A stretch of 32,534 nucleotides of DNA, taken from contig NZ_QWLA01000040.1 in the NCBI RefSeq assembly GCF_003574095.1, forward strand, positions 1 through 32,534, given 5' to 3'. How positions within the stretch are numbered: position 1 is the stretch's first letter; each line of letters starts with the position of its first letter. Made by a program: the position numbers and the translations under genes. Positions 1 through 5,880 of the stretch are shown in pieces. Source of the stretch: Calidithermus roseus (GTDB taxonomy: Bacteria > Deinococcota > Deinococci > Deinococcales > Thermaceae). The notes under the pieces were generated by a model. The model made no database searches, was not told the DNA's origin, and was given only the letters and a program-made list of their open reading frames with translations.

Positions 1-2
1 GC

Positions 3-284
3 ACCGCCAAGGGGGTGCAGGACGCGGGGTGGGCACAGTTTCTCCAAATCCTCGCCTACAAAGCGGAAGAAGCTGGTAGGCGGGTCGTGGGGGTAGACCC
101 CAAACATACCAGCCAGGACTGCCCGGTGTGCGGGCACCGGGAGAAGAAACCCTTGTGGGTCAGGGAGTTCCAGTGCTCGGGGTGCGGCGGCTACTTTCAT
201 CGGGACGTGGCTGCGGCATTGAATGTCCTGGCCAGGGCTCGGACGGAGCCTTCGGGGATGGATACGGCGTGGGCCGTTCCGTGA
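3..284 (+). CDS. tnpB: TnpB (IS200/IS605 OrfB) C-terminal part, cut by window edge
   Basis: This is the last ~93 codons of a TnpB RNA-guided nuclease of an IS200/IS605-type element; the reading frame is open to the left edge of the window. The zinc ribbon is clear: CPVCGHREKK followed by CSGCG, the four-Cys finger inserted in the RuvC fold. It is followed by FHRDVAAALNVLARA, which carries the third RuvC aspartate. TnpB cuts DNA under guidance of an omega RNA that overlaps the 3' end of the gene and the right end of the element, and a matching right-end hairpin lies 11 bases downstream. Whether the full gene is intact and whether a TnpA accompanies it cannot be seen here. Confidence 0.93.
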   Translation, partial: TAKGVQDAGWAQFLQILAYKAEEAGRRVVGVDPKHTSQDCPVCGHREKKPLWVREFQCSGCGGYFHRDVAAALNVLARARTEPSGMDTAWAVP

Positions 285-295
285 GAACCGAGAAG

Positions 296-324
296 CCCCG
301 TTCTTCAGAACGGGGAGTCGTCAC
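296..324 (+). ncRNA. IS200/IS605 right-end hairpin, putative 3' end of TnpB omega RNA
   Basis: The sequence CCCCGTTC-TTCA-GAACGGGG forms an 8-bp stem with a 4-base loop at 296-315, followed by a short tail ending near 324. A hairpin just after tnpB is the hallmark of the right end of IS200/IS605 elements and of the omega RNA scaffold. The guide would be the host sequence that follows, about 325-345. The exact border is inferred from where PIN-like coding sequence resumes. Confidence 0.6.
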
Positions 325-434
325 TGGACGACTTTCTACTGACCAGCGCCCAGGAGCGAGGGGAAGGGTTGGCCACCCTGGACGGGCAGTTAGCCAAGCA
401 AGCGGCCAGAGCCTACCTGAAGCTGAGCCATTGA
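324..434 (+). pseudogene. PIN-domain (VapC-like) C-terminal fragment split by the TnpB element
   Basis: The frame reads LDDFLLTSAQERGEGLATLD and then QLAKQAARAYLKLSH before TGA. This matches the C-terminal end of PIN-domain ribonucleases, where an Asp starts the last acidic helix and ATLD follows on the closing strand. No start codon or N-terminal half lies between it and the transposon end, so the element appears to have inserted in or replaced the 5' part of the gene. A GC-rich hairpin (CCCGCCAC-GGC-GTGGCGGG, 446-464) follows the stop and may have been its terminator, though it lacks a T run. Confidence 0.55.
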
Positions 435-470
435 CGCTCTCACACCCCGCCACGGCGTGGCGGGAAGCGC

Positions 471-785
471 GTGGAATTCTGCGAACGTTCTCCCACGCCG
501 CGAGGCCTGGCGATCTTCGAGTTGGGCCAGGCTGTGCACGACTGGGTGTGCGGCTACCTGGCGGCGGCCTTCGGCGAGCGTTTCCACTCCGTCGAGCGGG
601 AGGTCGAGCTGGAAGTGGCCCCCGGACTCTGCGTGCGGGGCCACACCGACGGGATCTTCGAGACCGGCGAGGGCCCGCTGTTGTTGGACATCAAGACCGC
701 CTCCGCCCGCAGCGCCCAGCGCATGCACGAGCAGGGGGTGCCCATCGCCCGCAAGCGCCCGCTCGGCAGGCCGTCTGAGGACTGA
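471..785 (+). pseudogene. Truncated PD-(D/E)XK (Cas4/RecB-type) nuclease fragment
   Basis: The 104-residue frame contains GLAIFELGQAVHDWV, then GHTDGIFE and LLLDIKTAS. The spaced Asp (GHTDG) and D-x-K (LDIKT) are the PD-(D/E)XK active-site pattern of Cas4/RecB-like exonucleases, and the early helix with His is typical of that family. Usual members are about 170-250 residues. Here coding similarity stops after about residue 90 and the frame ends in an unrelated Arg/Pro-rich tail, so the protein is truncated. The first codon is GTG without a ribosome binding site, so the 5' end is probably also lost. No cas genes lie nearby, so I read it as a phage or plasmid exonuclease relic. Confidence 0.6.
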
Positions 786-810
786 CCGGGTGGTCGAGGC
801 ACAGACGCGA

Positions 811-840
811 TGGAGCCCCGGAGGGGGCTCCATTCTTCGT
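811..840 (+). terminator. Hairpin TGGAGCCCC-GGAG-GGGGCTCCA followed by TTCTTCGTT
   Basis: A perfect 9-bp stem (811-819 with 824-832) and 4-base loop are followed by a T-rich TTCTTCGTT. It can act as an intrinsic terminator for the nuclease fragment. It has the same build as the recurrent hairpins at 17.4-31.7 kb (GC stem, purine loop, then CTTCTT), so this end of the window may belong to the same backbone. Confidence 0.6.
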
Positions 841-1080
841 TACGAGGCGGGCCATTCGGGCCTCAGACGCTGGTACCGCTCAGCCGGGGACGGCCGCTGG
901 TACATGGCGCTGGGTCGCTGGTGGGTCGACCGGTCGGTCTTCCGGACGCTGGAGCCGCAGGAACTCGAGCGCCTGCTGGCACTGCCCCCGCCACCCGGCC
1001 ACGCCGAAGCGTCGGCTGCGCTACCATCCTCCGGCTTCCGGGCTGGGGCGCGAGGGGGTCATCACTTAGCCTTTTCGTAG
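833..1080 (+). pseudogene. Possible remnant of an unknown small protein
   Basis: One frame after the hairpin reads GLRRWYRSAGDGRWYMALGR, then WWVDRSVFRTLEPQELERLL, which looks like folded protein rather than a shadow frame. There is no start codon with a ribosome binding site; an internal ATG at about 903 lacks one too. The 3' part runs into the tail of the manganese catalase gene on the other strand. I do not recognise the family. Base composition and position suggest a 5'-truncated relic of a backbone gene; it could also be chance coding. Confidence 0.3.
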
Positions 1081-1970
1081 AGCTTCTTGGCGATCTCGTA
1101 GAGTTCACCCGGGTGGAACTCGGGAGCGAACTCGGCGGCGTCGTGGCCCGCGTCAAAGACCGGGCCGCCCGCGGGGGGCCCGTCCACCACAACTACCGTG
1201 CTTCCGTCCTCGGGGGAGGGGCCGTTCCAGATCAGCCCCAGGTCCTGGTAGTCGGAGGAGCTGAAGCGGTAGAGGTTTTTGTGGAAGCCCTGCTCCATGA
1301 ACTTCCTGGCCTCAGGGAACTTGCTGTTGTCGATGCGGGGGATGGGGAGCAGCTTGGTCATCTCCACACCGGTGAGGCTCTCCAGGGCCTTGCCGTAGGC
1401 AGCGGCGTGGACCCCGCCCCGCACCAGGAGGTAGCCGATCATCTCCCGGGCCACAGGGTTATCGGTCATCTCATAGACCCGGAGCTTGTGGGTACGGGCT
1501 GCCACTTCCAGGAAGAAGTTGTGGAGCAGATCCAGAATGAGGTTGCCGCTGGTGAAAACGTACTCCCCGTTCCAGTGTTCTCCCATGGCGCCCATGACTA
1601 GGGTGTTGGCCCCGCCAGCGATGAAGTGGGCAGCGTTGCGAGCATCCTTGGCAAAGCCTAAGGGGGCGGTCACGGGGTCCACGCCCTCCTCGAGGTCCTT
1701 CCCAGGGTTCTTGGCCAGAAGGCTATTGACGGTGGCTGAGACCAGCTCGATGTGCCCGAGTTCCTCGGTGGCGATGTTGGCGATGAGGTCGTAGTAGGGC
1801 TTGAGCGCCTTCTTCCCCCGGAAGTTGAAGGACTGGTACATGTAGTTCATCAGGGTGGACATTTCCCCAAAGCGGCCCCCCAGCAGGGCCTGCACCGCAG
1901 CAGCGGCGTTGGGGTCCTGCTCCTTTGGCATCGGTAGTTCGATTTGCAGGCGATCGATTCTCAAAAACAT
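1062..1970 (-). CDS. Manganese (pseudo)catalase
   Basis: The enzyme converts hydrogen peroxide to water and oxygen at a di-manganese centre in the cytoplasm. The 302-residue length equals that of Thermus manganese catalase. The ferritin-like ligands fall at the expected places: Glu36 in GRFGEMST, and Glu70 and His73 in IATEELGH; the later half has GAMGEHWNGEY and GGVHAAAYG, which carry the remaining Glu and His ligands. I chose the ATG at 1970 because AGGAGG lies 8 bases upstream, although the frame stays open further. The gene is divergent from an oxyR homologue, which is probably its peroxide-responsive activator. A hairpin abuts the ribosome binding site in the leader. Confidence 0.95.
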   Translation of the reverse strand: MFLRIDRLQIELPMPKEQDPNAAAAVQALLGGRFGEMSTLMNYMYQSFNFRGKKALKPYYDLIANIATEELGHIELVSATVNSLLAKNPGKDLEEGVDPVTAPLGFAKDARNAAHFIAGGANTLVMGAMGEHWNGEYVFTSGNLILDLLHNFFLEVAARTHKLRVYEMTDNPVAREMIGYLLVRGGVHAAAYGKALESLTGVEMTKLLPIPRIDNSKFPEARKFMEQGFHKNLYRFSSSDYQDLGLIWNGPSPEDGSTVVVVDGPPAGGPVFDAGHDAAEFAPEFHPGELYEIAKKLYEKAK

Positions 1971-1977
1971 CTCTAGA

Positions 1978-2003
1978 CCTCCTGCCTGACCATGGCCAGG
2001 CAG
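1978..2003 (-). promoter_or_regulatory. Leader hairpin touching the catalase ribosome binding site
   Basis: CTGCCTG (1982-1988) and CAGGCAG (1997-2003) form a 7-bp stem, with CCATGG in the loop able to self-pair. On the catalase mRNA the AGGAGG site (complement of 1978-1983) overlaps the 3' base of this stem by two bases. Folding could therefore limit ribosome access, or the structure could stabilise the mRNA. The regulatory role is inference. Confidence 0.4.
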
Positions 2004-2058
2004 TTCCCAGGCTAGGGGGGGTGTATGAATAAGTCCAATAGATTTCGTGGCTTTCCAG

Positions 2059-2064
2059 TATAAA
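2059..2064 (+). promoter_or_regulatory. -10 box of oxyR (leaderless-type promoter)
   Basis: TATAAA ends 8 bases before the ATG at 2073, the geometry of leaderless promoters common in Deinococcota. I see no clear -35 box. There is no Shine-Dalgarno sequence before the start, which fits a leaderless mRNA. The half-site-like ATAGAT at about 2039 could be part of an OxyR operator shared with the divergent catalase gene. Confidence 0.5.
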
Positions 2065-2072
2065 TTTGTTTT

Positions 2073-3020
2073 ATGACACTGGAGCGGCTTCGTTACCTGG
2101 TGGCCCTGGCCGAGGAAAGAAGCTTTACTCGAGCAGCGGAGCGGGTTTTCCTGACCCAGCCCGCCCTGTCGATCCAAATCCGCCAGCTCGAGGAGGAGCT
2201 AAAGGTTCGGCTCTTCGACCGCACCAAGCGGCCACTTGAGCTGACCGAGGTGGGACGGCGGGTGGTGGCCCAGGCCCGGCGGGTGCTGGAGGAGGTGGAG
2301 AAACTGAGGGCTTTGGTCGGGGGCGAGGAAGGACTTTTCGAGGGAGTGTTCCGGGTAGGCGTCATCCCCACCCTGGCACCCTACCTGCTGCCTCGGCTTT
2401 TGCCCCGGCTGACGCGCCGCTGGCCGGCCCTGGAGCTTTCGGTGCGTGAGGAGTTGACTCCGGGGATTCTGCAAGGCTTGCTGGAGGGGAGGCTGGACGC
2501 GGGACTGATAGGCACCCCGGAGGGGCTGCCTGGCCTCGAGCTGACCTCCTTGTTCGAGGAGGGCTTCGTGGCCTACGTGGCCCCCAGCCATCCGCTCTAC
2601 GCCCGTTCTGCCCTTCACCCCGTGGAGATTCCCCTCGAGGACACCTGGGTGCTCTCGGAGGGCCACTGCTTTCGTGAGCAGATCCTCTCGGTCTGCCGTC
2701 CGGGTCCGTTGCGGCGGCGGGTGGAGTTCCAGAGCGGCGACCTGGAAACCCTGGTGCACCTGGTGGAAGAGGTGGGGGGGCTGACCTTACTGCCCGAGGT
2801 AGCCCTGTGGACCCTGCCCGAGGACAGGCGGACGCGCTTGCGCCCCCTGACCTCTCCAGGTGCGGGTCGCACCGTCTACCTGGTGCAGCGCGAGGGGGCC
2901 CTGAAGCGTCCGGTGGCCCTCGCCCTGGGGGTCGAGGCCCGGGAGGTCTTCCACAGCCTGAGCCAGCGAGTCGTTTATAGCAGCAGCCCACCACCTGGCC
3001 AGACAACCTGTCCAGCTTGA
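2073..3020 (+). CDS. oxyR: LysR-family peroxide sensor OxyR homologue
   Basis: This is a LysR-type regulator with an N-terminal winged HTH (residues 1-60, including SFTRAAERVFLTQPALSIQI) and a substrate-binding-like domain from about residue 90. The redox pair is conserved: Cys199 in EGHCFREQ and Cys208 in ILSVC sit at exactly the positions of the E. coli OxyR cysteines that form the peroxide-induced disulfide. The divergent manganese catalase gene is the obvious target. The last ~15 residues (after VFHSLSQRV, a Ser/Pro-rich tail) look unlike the family and overlap a decayed antitoxin frame, so the natural C-terminus may have been replaced at a recombination junction near 2980. Function is probably retained because DNA-binding and sensor regions are complete. 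Confidence 0.92.
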   Translation: MTLERLRYLVALAEERSFTRAAERVFLTQPALSIQIRQLEEELKVRLFDRTKRPLELTEVGRRVVAQARRVLEEVEKLRALVGGEEGLFEGVFRVGVIPTLAPYLLPRLLPRLTRRWPALELSVREELTPGILQGLLEGRLDAGLIGTPEGLPGLELTSLFEEGFVAYVAPSHPLYARSALHPVEIPLEDTWVLSEGHCFREQILSVCRPGPLRRRVEFQSGDLETLVHLVEEVGGLTLLPEVALWTLPEDRRTRLRPLTSPGAGRTVYLVQREGALKRPVALALGVEAREVFHSLSQRVVYSSSPPPGQTTCPA

Positions 3021-3297
3021 CCGCTACAAGGGCCTGGGCCGCCTGAACCGGGAGCAGTCCAACCGCCTGTACCGGGTGATCTACCTGCTGCGCCGTGCCG
3101 AGGAGCTCTTCGGCTCGCCCCATCTGGCGGTCTCCTGGATGAACAGCCCCAAGGTGTTCCTGCAGGGCGCGAGCCCCCTCTCGTACCTGGACACCGAACC
3201 TGGCTTCCAGCTATGTGGCGATTCGGGCTTTGGGTGTCGCAACCAGGGCGTCCAGGGCGGTCTGGCCTACCTCCTCGCCTGCCAGGAAGTGGGCTAG
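2959..3297 (+). pseudogene. Decayed MbcA/ParS/Xre-type antitoxin (toxin-binding domain only)
   Basis: A frame overlapping the oxyR 3' end reads GLGRLNREQSNRLYRVIYLL, then RRAEELFGSPHLAVSWMNSP and ASPLSYLDTEPGF. This is the C-terminal toxin-binding domain of Xre/MbcA/ParS antitoxins, including the helical bundle and the closing PL-x-x-LDT-E-G motif. The N-terminal HTH is missing, there is no start codon after the upstream stop, and similarity ends at the EPGF, after which the frame appears shifted. No RES-domain toxin follows. It is a relic of a RES/Xre system, probably left when the region joined the oxyR 3' end. Confidence 0.7.
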
Positions 3298-3337
3298 GGT
3301 GGAGGTTTCCTCCGCTTTCGACCTCGTCTTCCCCTTA

Positions 3338-3364
3338 GGCGGGGCGTCAGTCCCGCCCCCTCTT
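3338..3364 (+). repeat. GC hairpin GGCGGG...CCCGCC followed by CCCTCTTT
   Basis: A 6-bp stem (3338-3343 with 3352-3357) is followed by CCCTCTTT. It resembles the 3' arm and tail of the recurrent backbone hairpins (CCGCCCCCTCTTT). No gene start follows it closely, so here it may be an orphan copy or a weak terminator. The rest of 3298-3767 holds only the phased CTCGAG sites, a weak hairpin with a T6 run at 3588-3608, and no convincing gene. Confidence 0.4.
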
Positions 3365-3440
3365 TCCCCATCTGCAGTTGTACGATGGCCCCTCGCCTTC
3401 CGTAACCTCCTCCCCCTCCCTCTGTTGCGGGGGCGGGAGG

Positions 3441-3530
3441 CTCGAGCCCGGCTGGTTCGAGCGAGCACTGGAGCTGCCCTCGAGGTCGGGCTCGAGGGGG
3501 CTCGAGTTTGCCCTCGAGGGTGTACTCGAG
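3441..3530. repeat. Cluster of six CTCGAG palindromes, five at helical-turn spacing
   Basis: CTCGAG occurs at 3441, 3479, 3491, 3501, 3513 and 3525. The last five start 12, 10, 12 and 12 bases apart, close to one turn of B-DNA. CTCGAG is frequent throughout the window, so part of this is composition. The regular spacing in a non-coding stretch could be an array for a DNA-binding protein; no function is shown. Confidence 0.6.
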
Positions 3531-3728
3531 GGCCCCTCGGAGGGGGCGGGGGAGGGAGAGTCGCAAAACGTCATTCCTCTGCCATTCGCGATGTTTATCG
3601 CATTTTTTCGAGGTAAAGTTATGCCCCGATTTCGCAAAGGTGGCAGGCGTCTGCCAGGGGGTTTTTGGGAGCAATTTCGAGGACTGAGGCAGCGGGTGGG
3701 GGTGGGCAGCTGTCCGGTTGAGGCACGA

Positions 3729-3744
3729 GGGGGCGTGAGCCCCC
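3729..3744 (+). repeat. GC hairpin GGGGGC-GTGA-GCCCCC before a small frame
   Basis: A 6-bp stem closes a GNRA-type GTGA loop and is followed by a pyrimidine tract (TGCATTCCTTTCC), then an ATG at 3768. Build and position relative to a start codon match the hairpin family at 17.4-31.7 kb. Confidence 0.5.
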
Positions 3745-3767
3745 TGCATTCCTTTCCACGTGAAACG

Positions 3768-3863
3768 ATGGGGCTGTTTGGCCTGGTCCTGTTTTCCTGT
3801 CTGGTCCTGACCTCGAGGCCTTTTCTCGCTTTCCAGCTCCCGACCCTCGGGGTCGAGGGGTAG
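3768..3863 (+). CDS. Possible 31-residue hydrophobic peptide
   Basis: After the hairpin at 3729-3744, an ATG opens a 31-codon frame beginning MGLFGLVLFSCLVLTSRPFL and ending with a short polar tail. The first ~15 residues could span a membrane. The only ribosome-binding signal is a weak GTGAAA 6 bases upstream. The hairpin-then-gene layout matches annotated backbone genes elsewhere in the window, which is the main reason to list it. It might be a membrane-active small protein such as a toxin, or just chance; no homologue is recognised. Confidence 0.25.
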   Translation: MGLFGLVLFSCLVLTSRPFLAFQLPTLGVEG

Positions 3864-3877
3864 CTGGATCAAAAAAG

Positions 3878-3940
3878 GGGGGGGTCTACTAGAGGGAAAT
3901 CTAGGCCCCGGCCTAGATTTTGGTCTAGTCAGACCCCCCC
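3878..3940. repeat. Large nested inverted repeat (27 bp of stem in 63 bases), possible bidirectional terminator
   Basis: Three helices stack: GGGGGGGTCT (3878-3887) with AGACCCCCCC (3931-3940); ACTAGA (3888-3893) with TCTAGT (3924-3929); and AAATCTAGGCC (3897-3907) with GGCCTAGATTT (3910-3920), with only CC between the inner arms. An A6 run precedes it and AATTTT follows it, so it could terminate transcription from both sides. It could equally extrude a cruciform. It contains four CTAG tetramers, and its right arm repeats the sequence of the phd operator at 5184-5198. Confidence 0.75.
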
Positions 3941-4111
3941 AATTTTGAGAGGGGGGGTAGGCCTGCCAGTACGCCCATGTTCGAGCTCGGGGCACTCGAC
4001 CACCAGGCAAGCCATCTGGCGACCGGAGAGAAAGTGGTGATAAATCCCGTCCGGTACGCTAAAATCCCCCGCGATCCACGGGGTTGTTTATCTATTTATG
4101 AAACGAAATCC

Positions 4112-4143
4112 AAAAAACACAGGCGGGGTCCTCTCGCCCCGCC
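4112..4143 (-). terminator. Intrinsic terminator on the minus strand
   Basis: GGCGGGG (4122-4128) pairs with CCCCGCC (4137-4143) across an 8-base loop. On the minus strand it is followed within 4 bases by TTTTTT (complement of 4112-4117). It lies 17 bases after the stop of the ATPase fragment and would end transcription of the phd-vapC operon. Confidence 0.8.
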
Positions 4144-4159
4144 CGCACCCCCGTGGGGC

Positions 4160-4486
4160 TCAGGCCTTTTCGGGAACAGCCGCTCCACCCTCGAGGCCCG
4201 CGTAGTGGGCGGTGCGGGTGTACTCGCCTGTGCGCAAGTTGAAGTCGAGCACCGGGGTGGGGCGCTTGGCCAGGATGTCGCGTACTGCCTGGTCGAGGTT
4301 GGGGTAGAGCCGGATGCGCCCCAGGGCGTAGGCCTCGAGGGCCATGCGAAACACCGGGGGACGCTCCTGGACCAGGGTGCGCTCGACGAGGTGCTTGGCC
4401 ACGCCCACCACCGGGAAGTAGGCGGGGTTGGCAATGGCCTCGCCCAGGTGGGATCCGTGGACGGTGGCGATGACCTTGACGGTGGT
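4160..4486 (-). pseudogene. C-terminal fragment of a SpoIIIAA/Ycf45-type AAA ATPase
   Basis: After an in-frame TAA, the frame reads VKVIATVHGSHLGEAIANPA, then VVGVAKHLVERTLVQERPPV and FRMALEAYALGRIRLY. The pattern (VIAT-x-HG, later VLER-x-x-PPVF) matches the C-terminal part of SpoIIIAA/Ycf45-type ATPases, where the HG strand is the sensor region. The P-loop half is missing. An internal GTG near 4411 has no good ribosome binding site. It lies directly downstream of vapC, and its 5' part was probably lost when the toxin-antitoxin module inserted. Family assignment is from memory of conserved segments and is moderately sure. Confidence 0.5.
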
Positions 4487-4501
4487 TTACATGAAGAAGG
4501 G

Positions 4502-4918
4502 TCACCCCTCCCAGGGGTTCAGCAGGCGAATGGGCAGGCCCCGAAAGTGGGCGGTGTTGCGGCTGACCAGGGTGAGCCCGTGGCGCAGGGCAGTAGCGGC
4601 CAGCAGGGCATCCAGCGGGGAGAGGGGGCGTCCTTCGTTCATGGCCTCACCCGTGAGAGCGCCCCAGGTCTGCATGACTTCGATGTCCAGCGGCAGAATC
4701 TGCCCGGCGAAGCGGCGCTTGAGGTCTTCCACCCACCGCTCCAGTACCGGCTTGCGCGGCTCGGGCGCGCGCACCACTCCTTGCACCAGTTCCCCCAGGG
4801 TCAGTACCGAAAGGTAGGCCTCCTGCACCGAGAGCCCTTCCAGCCAAGCCATGACTCTGGGGTGGGGCTGGCGCTTGGCGGCCTCGGAGACCACATTGGT
4901 GTCTAGCAGGTAGCTCAA
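4502..4918 (-). CDS. vapC: VapC-type PIN-domain toxin
   Basis: This 138-residue PIN-domain ribonuclease would cleave RNA (often initiator tRNA or rRNA in this family) when freed from its antitoxin. The acidic active site is visible: Asp6 in LLDTNVVSE, Glu43 in LTLGELVQG, Asp103 in PLDALLAAT, and the Arg-Asn of the final strand at SRNTAHF. Length and the TNVVSE start are typical of FitB/VapC subfamilies. Its ATG overlaps the stop of the upstream antitoxin by four bases (ATGA), so translation is coupled. Expression should be repressed by the toxin-antitoxin complex acting on the palindrome at 5184-5198. The gene appears intact. Confidence 0.93.
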   Translation of the reverse strand: MSYLLDTNVVSEAAKRQPHPRVMAWLEGLSVQEAYLSVLTLGELVQGVVRAPEPRKPVLERWVEDLKRRFAGQILPLDIEVMQTWGALTGEAMNEGRPLSPLDALLAATALRHGLTLVSRNTAHFRGLPIRLLNPWEG

Positions 4919-5175
4919 AAGCCGACCTCCCGATAGCCTGCTCGCGAACGGTCGGAGAGGGCTTCGGCCTCCTCGTCGGAGAGGGGCTCCGGCGGGCGGA
5001 GGGCCTCGAAGAGGGAGATATCCTTGCCGCGAAGGCGGGTGTAGGTCTCCCAGGAGAGCACCACCACCGCAGGCCGACCCCGCCGGGTCACGGTCTGGGC
5101 CTCGCCCTTCAGGGCTTGCTCCACCACCTCGGAAAAGCGGGCCTTGGCCTCTTGAAGCTGCCAGGTGCGTTGCAT
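4915..5175 (-). CDS. Phd/YefM-family antitoxin
   Basis: This 86-residue antitoxin has the Phd/YefM N-terminal fold: WQLQEAKARFSEVVEQALKG followed by PAVVVLSWETYTRL. The acidic C-terminal region (EPLSDEEAEALSDRSRAGYR) should wrap and block the PIN toxin encoded immediately downstream. As a dimer it probably binds the 15-bp palindrome that lies 9 bases upstream of its start and autoregulates the operon. There is no convincing Shine-Dalgarno sequence, but TAGACT ends 6 to 7 bases before the ATG and overlaps the palindrome, suggesting a leaderless mRNA whose promoter is covered by the operator. Confidence 0.9.
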   Translation of the reverse strand: MQRTWQLQEAKARFSEVVEQALKGEAQTVTRRGRPAVVVLSWETYTRLRGKDISLFEALRPPEPLSDEEAEALSDRSRAGYREVGF

Positions 5176-5183
5176 CTCATCAG

Positions 5184-5198
5184 TCTAGTCTGACTAGA
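5184..5198. promoter_or_regulatory. Operator palindrome TCTAGTCTGACTAGA of phd-vapC
   Basis: A perfect 7-bp inverted repeat around a central T. It overlaps the likely -10 box (TAGACT on the minus strand) of the antitoxin gene, the expected place for Phd-type autorepression. It contains two of the few CTAG tetramers in the window. Confidence 0.65.
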
Positions 5199-5202
5199 TC
5201 AT

Positions 5203-5457
5203 TCAGTCAAGCCAGGTAGTCGTTACCCGCCTCCCGGTCAGACGACGGGCTGCGGCGAGCGTCCTGGGGGCCTGGGAGAGGTCGGCCACCAGCCGGTTCC
5301 CGTTCACCTCGAGACGGATGGGCTCCCCGTAGCGCTGCGCCAGCACCCGGAAGTAGTCCGCGCTGAAGTGCAGGAAGGCGGTGGCCGCCTCCCCATCGAA
5401 AGACAACCAACCCGTAAGTCCTGACTGCGCGGCGCACAGGCAGGTCGTAGACCCCAT
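5203..5457 (-). pseudogene. C-terminal fragment of an unknown protein
   Basis: The frame reads TGWLSFDGEAATAFLHFSAD, then YFRVLAQRYGEPIRLEVNGN and RLVADLSQAPRTLAAARRLT before TGA. Composition is that of a real protein but I do not recognise a family. Upstream of about 5400 another frame (VIDGLQAPGFSHGVYDLPVR) also looks protein-like, so the gene is probably frameshifted. It disappears near the start of the omega RNA, where an IscB element seems to have inserted. Its stop lies within the promoter region of the phd gene. Confidence 0.4.
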
Positions 5458-5536
5458 GGCTGAAGCCAGGGGCTTGGAGCCCGTCTATGACGAGGCCAAG
5501 CGATGGAGCCCATGGACAAGGCGCTGATGTCGCTAC

Positions 5537-5740
5537 GTTGCGAACAGGTTCAAGACCCACTCCGGGGTGCTTCCCCAGCCCCGGACCCTGGCAGTCCCGG
5601 TTGCAGACAAGCTTTGGGGTGTGCGCGAAACGGATCGGGACGTGCACCGGTTCGCAACATGGCCGAGGGGAGCGGTACGGGAGCGTCCGCCCATATCCGT
5701 CACCAGCCCCGTAAGGGGTCCCGAAAGGGAAGGAGAAAAC
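5537..5740 (+). ncRNA. Omega RNA (HEARO-type) of an IscB element
   Basis: The ~200 bases before iscB are non-coding and highly structured. GTTGCGAAC (5537-5545) pairs perfectly with GTTCGCAAC (5650-5658), extended by AGGT/ACC-type pairs. Inside it GTCCCG (5594-5599) pairs with CGGGAC (5636-5641) and GGGG (5564-5567) with CCCC (5573-5576). Two tandem GNRA hairpins, CCCC-GTAA-GGGG (5707-5718) and TCCC-GAAA-GGGA (5719-5730), sit just before the iscB ribosome binding site. IscB loci are known to carry their guide RNA upstream in this way. The guide would be encoded just 5' of 5537. The pairing is seen; the identity is inferred from the adjoining iscB start. Confidence 0.72.
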
Positions 5741-5840
5741 ATGGTTTTCGTGCTGGACAAAAGAAAAAAGCCGCTCATGCCTTGCAGCGAGAAGCGTGCT
5801 CGGTTCCTGCTCACCCGAGGCCGGGCGTTTGTAGTTCTAC
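5741..5840 (+). pseudogene. iscB: IscB N-terminal fragment, cut after about 33 codons
   Basis: The ATG at 5741 follows AAGGAG and encodes MVFVLDKRKKPLMPCSEKRA followed by RFLLTRGRAFVV. This is the PLMP domain that begins IscB, the RNA-guided RuvC/HNH nuclease ancestral to Cas9. After RGRAFVV, where the family continues with a conserved RRYPFTI-type strand, similarity stops and a promoter for the next gene begins. The RuvC and HNH domains are absent from the whole window. The break marks the left border of the inserted FAD-to-P450 gene cluster. No protein activity is expected, while the RNA upstream is complete. Confidence 0.85.
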
Positions 5841-5845
5841 CTATA

Positions 5846-5873
5846 TTGTTAAGAGTCCCGAGTCATCTAAATT
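5846..5873 (+). promoter_or_regulatory. Promoter of the FAD oxidoreductase gene cluster
   Basis: TTGTTA (5846-5851), a 16-base spacer and TAAATT (5868-5873) end 7 bases before the ATG at 5881. There is no Shine-Dalgarno sequence, so the mRNA is probably leaderless. This promoter starts exactly where iscB similarity stops. Confidence 0.6.
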
Positions 5874-5880
5874 CGAGGCT

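Noticed and set aside
128-778. Large overlapping frames in the first 1 kb on both strands
   Set aside because: These are GC-rich shadow frames with Arg/Pro/Gly bias overlapping the TnpB tail and nuclease fragment.
471-785. Cas4 of a CRISPR system
   Set aside because: The fragment has the PD-(D/E)XK pattern, but no Cys cluster is seen, no cas1/cas2 are near, and such exonucleases are common in phages and plasmids.
3211-3468. Minus-strand frame ending in FLAGEEVGQTALDALVATP
   Set aside because: The last ~30 residues look protein-like, but the upstream part is Arg-rich noise and there is no start; too little to call a gene relic.
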